This document shows positions 43,803 to 55,901 of a stretch of 64,000 bases of DNA, piece after piece (position 1 is the stretch's first letter; every line of letters starts with the position of its first letter). The notes below the pieces were generated by a model that had not been told where the DNA came from, ran no database searches, and worked only from the letters and a program-made list of their open reading frames with translations. The position numbers were made by a program, and so were the translations under genes. Where the stretch lies: positions 67,171,703-67,235,702 of the forward strand of contig CAMGYJ010000002.1 of assembly GCA_946122785.1 (NCBI GenBank), in the 5' to 3' direction. The stretch comes from Linum tenue (taxonomy: Eukaryota > Streptophyta > Magnoliopsida > Malpighiales > Linaceae).

Positions 43803-46800
43803 ATGGCGGCCACTCCCTTCCCTGAATCCGCCGACGGCCCCGTCCTCAGCCTAATCAACAAGCGCCTGCGCGCCCTCCGCAAGAAATACAACCGAATCAT
43901 CCAGATGGAAGAGTCCGTGGCCCAGGGCAAGGCACTCAACAACGAACAAACGGAAACCCTCCGCTCCAAACCTTCCGTCTCCGCCGCAATCGACGAACTC
44001 GAGAAGCTCCGCCAGCCTCTCTCCGTCGCCGTCTCCGAGGAAATCGAGCTCGCAATCGAGCGGCATCGCACCGAGTCTCAACCCGCCGCCGCTGCTGTTG
44101 TGGCCGCCGCGGTGGAAGAGGAGAAGATTGGCGAGGCCGAGGGCAAAGAAGAAGAAGAAGTGGAGGGGAGTCAGCCCGAAAATTTCGATGCTATGGTTGG
44201 GGATCTATTGAATTTGTTGTACTTCGGCGCCCTGTTCGATGTGAAGTCGCAGAACGATTTCACGGCGACGATGTTGAGCCGGACCCACGAGAGGGGTTGC
44301 TGCTTGACCTACGATTACGTGACGGACGATGCTACCGATCTGCTGAGCGAGAGAGATTTGGACATGATTTCTACTCTCAGTGGGTTGCTCTTGTCCCGCC
44401 CTGTGGATTCGAGCTTGTCCCACAAGAATGCTCTGCAGCGGTGCGTTGAGCACGCCAAGTTGTGGCTGGCCAATGCCGATTGTCCAGTCGATAGCAATGC
44501 CGACATTTCCTGTAATTACTTCTTCGTCTGCCCTTATATTTCTCCCCTTGCCTTGTCTATTTGGCTTCAATGTCTTTGAACTTTGGTGGGACTTTTGTGT
44601 GCTGTAGATGCAGGATTGAGGGAGAGACTCAACAAGATTATGGCTTCCGACTATTTCACCACATCCCCTGAAAGGAAAGCTTCCATGGAGGTTGCTGCTG
44701 CCGCCGCAGCTGCTGGTAATTACGCCCATTTTCAAGTACCAGTGCACGGGATGCCCATTGCAGTTCCTGTTCAGGTTGAGAGCCACTCTGTGGATTACCA
44801 GCCTCAGGTACTATATCTTGTTTTCCTTGTCGGTCGAATGCAAATATATAGATGCTGGTGGTTAATTTTGTTGCAATGCGGCCTCTTAAAGTTATCAATC
44901 ATAGTATAACCGTTGCTTACCACCAAGTGTTATTAGCAACACGTAAGCCTATTTAATTATTCATTATGCTGGGAACGTAGGGTTCTTCTGTATTTGTCTA
45001 TTTGATATGAGGTTTTCTAGCGGTTTCATTGGGTTTGCTCCTTGATTATAGCAATAGAATGTGTGGATTTTTTTCGTAGGTTGTCAACCATGTCCTGTTG
45101 TGAGTGCATAGAGATTGGAAGTTATCCGTGTTGCTTGGTTTCATATTGGTTCCGCAATTATATGCTGGAAATTATTCAGTTTGTAATGTTGTCTTGTTAA
45201 AAGACTTTTCAGTTTACAGATACTGTAGTCTGTTATGTAGCAGTCTACCATAAAAAACAGGGTCGCGGTGGTTATGTGGAAGGCAGTGTTTGTGACTACT
45301 CGGTTGTGGTATGTGTGGATGACTGATGACTCCATTGACATGTGAGGAGTATCTGACTGATGGGTGATCAATTGTCGCTGTCTATGGATTCTTCTTTTCG
45401 TCTCCATTGTACATAGCTGGTGCTATGTTCATAGAATTCTTATCTTCAATGCGCACATTCCTCTTAAGTGAGCAGATTAGTATATGCATGTTCCCTTAGG
45501 GCGATCCTAATAAATCCGCATAGAAAGAAAATATATTATGCTCATTTGGGTTGCTAAATGCTTCCTCCTTTAGGTGCTACGGAGTTGATTAAGTTGGTTT
45601 TGTTATCATATTGAATTGAAGGTATTCATATTTCAAGTGGGTTTGAGTTGTATGCTGGTTGTTACCAGCTATTTGGTTACTTACATTTTGAAGAGGTCAT
45701 CCGCATGCCTAACGTTTGCTGGATGGTTCTTGTGGTGCATCTGGTTGAATCTGACTTTGTGATACTACTAGTTAAAGTCATCTGTTGCGGGCAAGGCTAC
45801 ATCCTTAAGTTCACCTTTGGGTATTCCTTTGTTGCTTTTCTTCAGTGTGGATTCATTTACAAAATGGAGCCAAGGTCAGCTAGCAGAATCAGGCTACATT
45901 TAATTAATAAGAGTTAGATGTGAAGCCTACTAATATATTGCCTGGTCCAATCCCTCTTTAAAGTTGTAGCGTAACAAAGCAACAGAGTTGAGAAAAGAAG
46001 TCTTTCCCGCTTGTTAGATTTTTTGCCCCTTGGGTATGCCTTATGCCTGTTAGGAAGTGCTGGAAACCATTCGCTTATTAGCTCCATTGTTTTTTTTTAT
46101 GTCCATAGGAGTTGAGATTTTCAACCAGTTTCCAGAATAAATCTCAAGTAAACTGTCTTGTTCCATCAGACACCCTTTTGTATATCACCAATGCATTTCT
46201 TGTTCTAATGCATTTGTGATGAGTACAATTATGGAGTCACTGAAGGTCCATTTTGTATGAACTCTCAAGAACAATGACCTTTGTGCAGCATGAAGATGCA
46301 GCAATTTCGCAAGGACAAGATGTTGGCGATGATCAGTCAAATCCCACTGAGGAATTTCAGAAGGTGCATTGACCCTGAACACATTATTCATTTCTCATTT
46401 TCTTTCAATTATTAGTTTCTCAGATGATTCATTCGGCGCTTTATCTTATCCCCCCTTCACAGGATGATCCCCAATTTGAAAACCCTGAAGAAATTGTCTA
46501 TGGCGAGCAAGAAGAAACAAAGCCTTCACCGGACTTCGAGCATAATAATCAGCAAGACACAGAATCTAGGGAGCAACAATATGGCAACCGGAGGAATTAC
46601 CAGCACCAAAGAGGGGGTGGCCGTGGTGGCAGCGGTCGCAGGGGTTATCCCAATGGCCGTGGTGGCCGAGGCAGTGGCAGGGGAGGCGGTGGCTACCAAA
46701 ATGGTAGGAGCAGCAACCAATACTATGACCAGCCAGGGAACTATTACCCAAGGAACTACCACAACAACCGAGGAGGAAGGGGCGGCAGTAGAGGTGGTGG

Positions 46801-46846
46801 CAACGCTGGCCAGCCTTACAACAACGACGTGGGGGTGGCCTCATGA
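43803..46846 (+). CDS. Glycine-rich RGG protein, At1g27090-like
   Basis: Four exons, 43803-44511, 44608-44807, 46289-46363 and 46463-46846, with GT-AG borders and consistent phases, encode 455 residues. The N-terminal third is helical and charged (VLSLINKRLRALRKKYNRI, then EELEKLR-like repeats), probably coiled coil. Next comes a conserved-looking globular part (GDLLNLLYFGALFDVKSQND, then YDYVTDDATDLLSERDLDMI). The C-terminal part from about residue 378 is an RGG/Gly/Tyr/Asn-rich tail typical of RNA-binding, phase-separating proteins; the layout recalls animal caprins. The function is inferred to be RNA binding. By gene order it corresponds to Arabidopsis At1g27090, annotated as a glycine-rich protein in my memory. 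Intron 3 after 44807 is long (about 1.5 kb). Confidence 0.88.
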
Positions 46847-49800
46847 TGATAATATTGCTGAGCAAGTGAGCGATGGCTGATCTCTTTGGGTGTCATATTT
46901 TGTTGGTGGGTGCTGAAAAAACCCCTGGTCTCCTTTTCCAGTTTTTGTTGTTTGGCTCTGCTGCAGCTCTGAAACTTTGTTTTGAAACATGGGTTCATTT
47001 TCTAATGTCGACGAATCTCACTCGAGCCCATCAAAGGACACCCTAGCTCCTCTGTTTTTGTAGTTCAGACTTTTGGGCAAACATCATCATCCGGGAAAAC
47101 TTCATGGAAGAAAGGTATTTTTGATCGGTCATTACTTCTGTTGTTGGGTTCCTTTGATTCTATTGAGAACCATGCCTCTAAAAACCATCAGCCTCCTTTG
47201 ATTCTCTTTTGCATACTGTTGCTTCTGGGTTCTGATACATTGCACAAGCCATCAGAAAGAAAAGTTACAATGTGGGGTCCAGTAGATCTCCACTCACTGT
47301 GGAAAATGCTAAGTCGCCCTTTCCAACTCTGGTCTCTAACGGTCCATATAGAAGCAAGAAGCAATGTCACAAGAGAATCTCAACCATTTGACAGAAAGAA
47401 ACCCATTTCCAGAACGCATACACTGCTCCAAGCGAGCAACTCCTTACGAGAATCTGTCTCCAAATATGTCAACAACGCAGTTTTCCCAGAGAAAGTAACA
47501 TTTGGTTACCACCCACAGCAGAGGCAGCCATCTCATCAAGTTTTTTAGGCCACTGGAGGAAGTCATGCCTCGTTACCTCGAGGGGAAGCAACAAACTAGT
47601 GTGGAAGCACAAAACAGAACTCATATCTTTATGCAGTTAATCTGTTCATGACTTTAAAGTTTTGACCGTCGGACTTCCTTTTCTTTTGTGAAGGTGGTGT
47701 AGACGTGGAGTTCACAGCCTTTTCTGGTGCAAACCTCACTCATAATCGTACAATTCACTAGACGACCTCTACAATTACACGTGACTTTTGATCGTAGGTA
47801 GTAAATCATAAGTAGCTTACAAGGTCAACACTCAACTTAGAGAACCAGAGTACATCAATGAGGTGCATATCTTGTATGGACAATATGACTTATCTCTATC
47901 GATCATAAGTTCCTAACTCAACACGAGAGTCGCAATATTTTGGGCCGAAACTCTTTGTAGCTTTATTTGGACGTTAAAGTGGATCTCTACCTATGTTTGA
48001 CAACGAGAGTTTAACTGTTTTCTATTTTATACGTAGCATGCCAATTTTTGAACTTTTTGTAGCACAAGCGGGTTTATTTTAATTTGTACAATTTCTGTAC
48101 CTTAGCACTCACATAAGAGCTTCGTTTAACTCATTTTCCTCGATCCGTGTGGAGAGGCAATGCAATAGAGGAGTGGATGAAGCTTCACCCGTAGCCTCAA
48201 AGCACAATTCTCAAATGACAACTTTACTCGCCAAGGAATTGTACTAGTTAAGTAAAATGGTACTGTCGCGAGCCAATAGGCGGTTGAACCGTTCATATTT
48301 CCTCTGTGAAATGAGTGATTGTCTCATAGTTGCTTCACCCTATAATTTATTTGTGAAGGCAACATCTTTTATATTGCTTTGTCAGGTAGGATTTTCGAAT
48401 GTGTAAAGAACCAGTTCGACCCCATTAAGCTTTTAAGAGCAAAAGACTCGTTTGGAGGAGTTTAAGAACTCACAAAGGATAGTGATAAGCACTGTATGTG
48501 TATCCAAAAATCTCGAATGGTCTTTAGTCTCATGATGAGGATATCCTTCATAGCAACTACACTAGTTTTGAAATTGCTTTGGGGAACATGGCATTATTCA
48601 AAAAAATTGAATTTTGTTTTGCTTAATGTACACACGATCGTCTCCCATGTGCATGAACATTTATCAAGGTTGACACCATTGAGAGGATGAAGCACTACCG
48701 AGCAGCAGGGAAATAGCGTCTGGATGATGATAGACTGACGGGGCGGTGGGTGCAAGAGATCTCGTTCTCGATGGCGGGAAGGACTTCAACGTCTAACTAC
48801 GGAGGAGAAAATACCGCTACAGTACGGATCTTAAGTTGAAGGCCGGAGTGGACATTGGCTCTTCTTTCGATGGAAACCGTGACTAATCGTGTAGACGTCG
48901 GGATGATGTTGGAGACGTCAACATTGGGTTGACTACTGGCGATGGCTACTGTGAAAGTAGCTTGAAAGGAACTAAAATGAGAGGAACTAATATCCTACAC
49001 CATCATACAATAATGATATATTATATCCCAAAAAATTATTAAAAAAATCTATCTGAACGAAAAAGTATACTAAATTGAATCCATTGTAAAAGTAACGATG
49101 AAGATATGTATTATATCTACCTAAGGATTAATAAAGTAAGCAATGTTTCTTTGAGACCTCTCTCGATAGAACCACTCTATGATAAAAACCATTTCGTCAA
49201 ACAATTGTATCATATGAGTTCGAACTTAAAAATTAAAGTGCTTACAATTAGCTATTTCAGCTCATAAATGAATTAATTATACCATTTGGTATAAAACAAT
49301 TATAAACTTGAGTTTTAGCTACTCAATACTTCATATTCACAAGTAGATAGCTACTTCAAACAGTTCGAATATTGATTGAGTTTGTTGAACTTTACCTAAC
49401 AAAACTATGATATCAATCGCAAGAAATGATGCATTTTTGAGAAATTGTGAGAATATGTTGGAGACATCAAACCTAACATGGATACCGTTGAATTTAAGTA
49501 ATAAGCAACATTCATAGTCAATAGATTATACATGAAAAAAATATTCATCATTCCCATAAGTTGGTAGGGAGCAGTGAATAATTAGGAATGAAAAGCTAGA
49601 AACATAGTTGATTTAACAAATAACTGCAAAAAATATTGGAAAAAAGAAAAGAAAATGCTTAGAGTGTAGGCATAAGAGTGTTACATTAAACCCTCAAACA
49701 GAAAGCAAGTAATCATTAATAGTTAGTTGTGGATATTGAAATAGTTTACTAAGCTAAATACTATATACTGGTGATTAATAATTGGACAATAGCTTGATAA

Positions 49801-50588
49801 AAATTGTTTCGTTAATTACAATGCTGAAAAAAGGGGTTGTATATGGAAGTCTTGATTGTTTTTTTAGATTGTTAAAATAAATATATTTTTCATAATACAA
49901 TACATATGTTTTTATTTTTGTTCATACACAATCGTGAATTATTTGGTTGCTTTGACTAAACTATCACTCAAATTGAATGATTAAACAAATTCGAATTTTA
50001 GCATAGACTGTCGAGATAATTGGTATCAGTGTCTTTCATGTTTATTTTTCTTGAAATGTATGGTACCAATGTTCTTATGTCGTCATTGAACACTTCAATT
50101 CAATGCGCAATATTCCAACCAATGATATTTGTGTTGAGATTTTAAGATTATCCTTCATTTATAAGTTAGAAAAATTCTAAATTAATTATTGAAATATGAA
50201 AATAGAATTATCAAACACCACAAAATACTTACAGGAGACTTAGCGGGCTAACTAACCGTGATAGAAAAGTACTATGTTTTTCATAATTTTAACTTCCTCT
50301 ACGTTTTGTATTAATAAAGTACAACAAATGTGTCTAGTCTAATTGGTTACAATTATTGTCTTTGTTTGATGAGACCATGGTTCAAATTCTAGCATTGATA
50401 TATTTTCATATGGAATAACAAATTGATTGTGTAGACGAAAATACCCTTTCTACTTTCACTCTCGTTGCAGGTAATTAGTGAGATTTTTGCATTAAGCAAT
50501 TATAGATCCATTATTTTTTAAACTTAATCTCTCTCTTCCTCTCCCAACCGAAAATCCGCCTCCCTCTCTTTCCCCTTGGCGTCGTCAG
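46847..50588. other. 3' UTR, then intergenic
   Basis: 46847-47100 is probably the 3' UTR of the glycine-rich protein gene. A 135-residue frame at 47141-47548 has no recognisable features and is not supported as a gene. 47700-50580 is AT-rich without genes or clear transposon ends. Confidence 0.5.
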
Positions 50589-51609
50589 TAGGGGTGGGCA
50601 ACGATTCGATTCACATCTGACCGAATCGACTCTCACACCGAATCAGATCGAACTGTTTATCTTTCAATTCGAATTTGGGACATTTTCGGTTTGATTCGGT
50701 CCAGAACGAAACTGTAAAATCAAGCTAAGGACCAGACCGAATCGTAATTAAATTAATTGCCTATTTTATTAGGCTCTGAGAAGGAAAGTCGACTTGGAGT
50801 TGAAAACCATAGTACCCTACATGCCACTTAATTACCTATAAATATGATTGACTTTTCTTGACTTTGACTCTCCGCTCCTGCTCCTATAGTCCTACCCTCA
50901 AATCAGATTTCTCATCCGCGTTGCTTCGATCAAGAGAGCTGCTTACTTTACCTACACACTGTGAACCAGGTATTTATATGTTGTTCTCTTTTCTTGTTTA
51001 ATGTTTCAGATATGGAGAAGATGTGAATAAATGACACCACAGATGCTCATGCCAAGTCTGACAACACCACTGCAGATTAGCAAGTTTAAGAATAATTTGT
51101 TTTATTGCACTAGTTCTTGGAGTAAGTATCATTTTGTTAAACTCCTTTCTAATGAATAGTGGAAATTATGCAAATTGGGAGGTCCAATGTGCACTCTGGA
51201 AATGAAAATGGAAAGATTAGAGAGGCAATTAGTTAGACTACTTTTAGATTGAATAAAAAGATTTTTGTCTTTTAGTTAAGTAGTTCTCGTTTAGCTTTTT
51301 GCATAATATTTTGGAACATGTGGGTTTTAAAAATTGTGGAGTATTTAAATTTGGATAATTTGATTACTTATTTTTATTTAGTTATATTTTTTTAATTCTT
51401 GTGTTGTCCTTTAAGAGTGATTCTATTCGAATGAAAGATTAGCCGGTCCAATAAGATGGTCCAGACCGAATCGAGCCATATATGGTTTGATCCGGACCGA
51501 ATCGAAGTAATAACAATTCGACTTTGATCCTTGATTTAGAAAAAAATTTGGTCCGGTCCGAGAATAGTTTGGTCCGGTCTTGGACCGAATCAAGCGATGC
51601 CCACCCCTA
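50589..51609. mobile_element. hAT-type non-autonomous element, 1,021 bases
   Basis: The left end TAGGGGTGGGCAACGATTCG is matched by the inverted right end CGATGCCCACCCCTA. The perfect 8-base duplication GTCGTCAG flanks it (50581-50588 and 51610-51617). Repeated GACCGAATC/GATTCGGTC motifs fill both subterminal zones. The interior is AT-rich and non-coding. The perfect duplication suggests a fairly recent insertion. Confidence 0.94.
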
Positions 51610-51617
51610 GTCGTCAG

Positions 51618-54420
51618 CCACCCTCCCCTTTTGGGAGCCAATTCCTTCCTTCTTCCTCCAATCCAATTCCTAACTCTACTCTTAATCCCAAATTATTTAC
51701 TACTTTCAATCACAAAACCCTAGATGAAGATGATTAGATCCGAAATTCTATCACAAAAGCTGAATTTCATTTTAAGAGAATGATATGAAATTCATTTTTA
51801 TAAATCTTTTCCAATAACTCAAATTATTGAACCAATTAATTACGAGAAGCTCACAACCCGCAAATTTTCACTTTTCAAAAGGCATATCTGAAAAGCATCT
51901 CAACATTTGCCGACTGTTTGGCACGTTTATCCCATTCCAATCGTCCCTGAAATCAAAGATATGACAATTGACAACAGTTTATCTCAACATCCTTGCAAAA
52001 TGATATGAAAAAAGCAGGCTTATCATGATTATTGGGTGAATTAGTGCCTGCCTGCTGGACAGGGACGTTGATGATTATTGTTCCTCTTCTTTGTAATAAT
52101 TTATAGAATATGTTTTATCGGCCAGTGCATGGGTATGATTCTTTCCCCATCTAGCTAGCTAGTTTGTTCCACTTCCACATACTATGGAATCCTCGTACGT
52201 ACAGAGAAGAACATATGGATGTTCATGACGACGTAGAGGTCCATCTTCTTCTCCTAATTGTTAACCTTCTCGAATTTGGTTTCTAGCTAGTTGTTCCACT
52301 ACTTGCACGTACTTTGGAATCCTCGTAAAGTGCTGGTTTTAGCACTTGTAACTACAAGTGCGGAAAGAACATTTTTCATTTTTCAACTAAACTCAGATTA
52401 ATTAAATAAACCCCAGAGTCGAATAGGCTAGCTACCTATACTATTCACGAAATATTTAGTGATGGCAATAGTGGAGGGCGGGTACCTCAATACCTGTATC
52501 CGTCCCACACCAAGCACAGGTTAGGTTGGGTAATATCCGACGGTACGGGTTTAATTTGTTATTCCTAGAATTATTACTTGATGCGGTACATTAAAAACAT
52601 TGTAGAATAGACAATAAACGCATTCACAATTTTTTTCCTCAAAATATGAAAACATGTTGTAGTTGTTTACGTAAACAAAACTTGTATGAATTAGTCCCTT
52701 CTTTTCTTATGTTTAAGCATTTTCTTTTATATAAAACTACACCAATTGTTCGATTTTCTCGCTCATAACCGACTATAAACAAAAATTATATTCCTAATAA
52801 CACTTCCGTTAATAGCTAGGGATTGGAGCTATACTTGTAGTGGGGAATAAATAATTAGGGGGCCAATTCAATTCCATTTGCCAAAAGATTGTCACTTTCC
52901 TCTCAGGTGAATGAGATCGAGATTCCAATAATTCCTCTTGTGAGATTTCCTTCTATTCAGAAGGTTGAGTGATGTGACAAGAATGATTTCACCAAGTCAC
53001 ATTGTGATTTCACCAGGGTTCCAAGCAGGCAGGCTAAGTGTATGATAGCTGTGTCAGCCAGACACACGTCCATCCAAGATTTTGACGAGAAATTCATATT
53101 TTGTCATTATAAAAACTTAAATACGAGAAATTTTAACACACCTCCGAAAATTTCAATTGACACATCACTAAATTAATGTGGAAATGTTGTCGTGACTCGT
53201 TTTGAGAAGTAATGAAATGATGTATTTGGCTTATTTACGTATTTTTCATTTTGATGACCGACATATCTCTCCAAAACCTCACGTCTGCCACGGATTTCAA
53301 GAAGAATAAGTTACATGGACAAAAAGAAATGAAGTACCTTAGGCGTTAATACAAGTCCAAGAAAGGTGCAAGATAGGTGATGAACAAGTTCTAATGTTTG
53401 GCTTCATAATTTTGTTATTCTTACTTAACTTAATATCATATTATTGTTCGTTAGCCAATTTCTGGCCTCGTCGATTCTGTTTGGTCTCGCCATGTCTCCA
53501 TGCTAAAACTAGTCAATAGAATGCAATGCTTGTCGTTAAGAAATTTTATTCTCATATCGATTTATCATACTGGTGCAGAGATCTTTCACCCGCCAACAAG
53601 TAACGAACTTAAACTTTTTTAATTTAATTCAAAAACGTGTTCGGATGTCAATCCAAGGTTGGTAAAACACCAATGCAGCTGGTAAGAGTGAAGTTGAATG
53701 ATCTATTTTGCCTCATTTCAATCTTTTCATGTTTCAGAGAGGATCGTGATGCAACTTGACACTACTTTAAAGCCGAAGGAAACGCAATGAACCAATATGT
53801 TACCTTGTATGATTAGTCTGGCACTTGTATATGTCAACAGTATCATACAACATAGTGATACTTCACACATTTAAGTGGGGAAAACACTCTTTTGCAATCT
53901 CAAAAGAATCTCAATTTCTAGATGTTCGAAATAAAGTTTCGCTCACTCATATCGACAACTCGAAAAGAATATGGATCCCTCCAACTAGGGGTCATAAAAT
54001 ATTATTAAGAAGTTTAGTCAAACGGTATCAAATATTCTTTTCCTAAACCTTCTATTTCAATCTTCTTACAACCAAAGCAAGTCGTCAACCAAACTCTAAT
54101 GCTTGCACAAAGATTTGTGGCTGGCATTGGATCTGTTCTTTCTATCCTTTTTCTTTTTCACCATTTCAATGGTTTCCACTTTGATGGAAGATATAATTAT
54201 TATGTTATTATAAGCCAATAATTAATAATAGTAATAATGCTTCACAATACATTTGCACTACAAATTATAAATTATTTCGTTAACCTGCATCTAATCCTTT
54301 GCCATTTTGGTTTCTGCGGTCCAAAGCATTGCAGCCTCTCTGTAGTAAGAATCATATTCCCCAGCTTGCCAATGACAACTTTGCTGCAGATTTCTTTCTT
54401 TTGCGGCCACTCCAGATCTC
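51618..54420. other. Intergenic, AT-rich, with one short MITE
   Basis: No gene recognised apart from the short hAT MITE at 52457-52567. A segment near 52160-52200 recurs in part at 52280-52325 (TTCCACT, ACTTGCACGTACT, GGAATCCTCGTA), a small local duplication. Confidence 0.5.
52457..52567. mobile_element. Short hAT MITE, 111 bases
   Basis: The left end TAGTGATGGCAA and the diverged inverted right end TTGTTATTCCTA are flanked by GAAATATT and GAATTATT (7 of 8 match). Its left end and GGGCGGGTACC sequence resemble the split hAT element at 30081-34496. Confidence 0.8.
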
Positions 54421-54422
54421 TC

Positions 54423-54430
54423 TATATAAG
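54423..54430 (+). promoter_or_regulatory. TATA box of the thioredoxin gene
   Basis: TATATAAG lies 95 bases upstream of the ATG at 54518, a good position for a TATA box with transcription starting near 54455. Confidence 0.6.
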
Positions 54431-54517
54431 GATCCTTCCCACGAAGTTACATCTCCAAGCCAGAGTGTTCTTCTTCCCGATACAGCCCAAATAGACCAAT
54501 CATACAAAGTAACAGCT

Positions 54518-55242
54518 ATGAGTTACAATTTCCCTCTTTTCCAGAGAAGAAGGTCGACCCTAGGAAGCTCCTTCGACTTCAAGTTCCCCAACCCTGGTGG
54601 ATATTATTCGTACAAGAGACCCGCTCCATCTGGGTTCGTGGAACCACCACCTGCAACTGCAAACCCATGGAAGCTTGCTGAGACCTCCAGGGAGAGCTTC
54701 AAGAAGCCACCTGGGGTGGTGGAGGTTCATTCTGCAAGCCAGTGGAAAGTCTTCATTGATGATTCCAGGGAGAATAACAAGTTGGTAAGGACACTTGATC
54801 TTTCTCAAACAGATTTCATGAGTTGTTTGCTTTGCTATTCATCTAACTGGTTGTTTTTCCTCTTTTATGTTATTTGCTGCTGCTGCTGCTGTAGTTGGTC
54901 ATTCAGTTCACTGCAACATGGTGTGGACCTTGTCGACTCATGGAGCCTGCCATGGAGGAATTTGCTGCTAAATACACAGAAGTCATGTTCATCAAGATCG
55001 ACATTGACAAGTTGCCGGTATACAGTCTCTAATTTTCTTGTCGAATTTCTTCTTCTCATCTTTTCGGCTTCTGGAGACCGACTGAGTCTAAATTCTGCAA
55101 TATACTGCAGTTGGTGGCTCGCCAATATGATGTCCAGATAATGCCTGCATTTGCGCTGATCAAGACTGGGAAAGAGGTCGAGAAGGTGGCAGGAGTCAAA
55201 AAGACCGAACTCCGGAACAAGATTGAAAAGCATAGGCTGTAA
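54518..55242 (+). CDS. Thioredoxin h-type (h2-like) with long N-terminal extension
   Basis: Three exons, 54518-54784, 54895-55017 and 55111-55242, all in phase 0, encode 173 residues. Thioredoxins reduce target disulfides using electrons from thioredoxin reductase. The active site is WCGPC with Cys99 and Cys102, preceded by KLLVIQFTAT. The cis-proline is in QIMPAFALIKTGKEV (Pro142). The C-terminus KTELRNKIEKHRL fits the fold. The first about 65 residues are a Phe/Pro/Tyr/Ser-rich extension, longer than in ordinary cytosolic h-type proteins and without a clear hydrophobic signal. Subgroup h2 members have N-terminal extensions linked to membrane or mitochondrial location. The ATG at 54518 was chosen because a TATA box lies 95 bases upstream. 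The gene converges on the DnaJ gene. Confidence 0.9.
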
Positions 55243-55901
55243 AAAGGTCCAAGCATTCTGACGAACTGACTGAAGAGCCTTTGAACATGTTTAGAGGCAT
55301 ATCGCACAGGCAAAAGGAGCATCAGAAGAATAAAACTTAGGCCAATCATGGCAAATGGCAATCTTATCCTGAGGCCAAAGTAGAGCAATATCTTAGTAGT
55401 CATATCAATTCCTCCTGTCCAAAATAACCCTGGTACGTCGATGTCTCAGTCACGAAGTCAGCAGACAAATCTTAGGCCAATTTGTACAGCCTCTCCCTGT
55501 TCAAAATTATTCAGCTCAGATATATCTGATAGTTATACAATTTCCACACTCCAGTATGTAAAACATATTCAGATGAAATATCCAGATGTGGAAAAACAGA
55601 TCAAAAGAGGTTCTTCTTCCCCTTCATTTGCAGGGGAAGAGAGGCTAAGATTAGGACTCTTGAGTATACAAAATTAAAATTAGAAAGCACAAAAGCAAAC
55701 CCTGTGGCAGCCAAGAGAATTACCCTAGAACAAGAGGAGGCCACATTACGCTGGAAAATATAACACCTTACAACATTTTCCTTCCTACTATGCACAACCT
55801 TCTTCCTTCTAACAAGCATTAGAAAACACGATAGTATTTACATCCGACCAAACGAACTTACGTTGCAAGATCAGTGTCAATGGAAAAGGTTGGCACTTGC
55901 A

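Noticed and set aside
46464..46880. Val/Ala/Thr-rich frames overlapping on both strands
   Set aside because: Shadows of the RGG-rich last exon of the glycine-rich protein.
47141..47548. 135-residue plus-strand frame downstream of the glycine-rich protein gene
   Set aside because: No domain, no splice or promoter support; probably chance.
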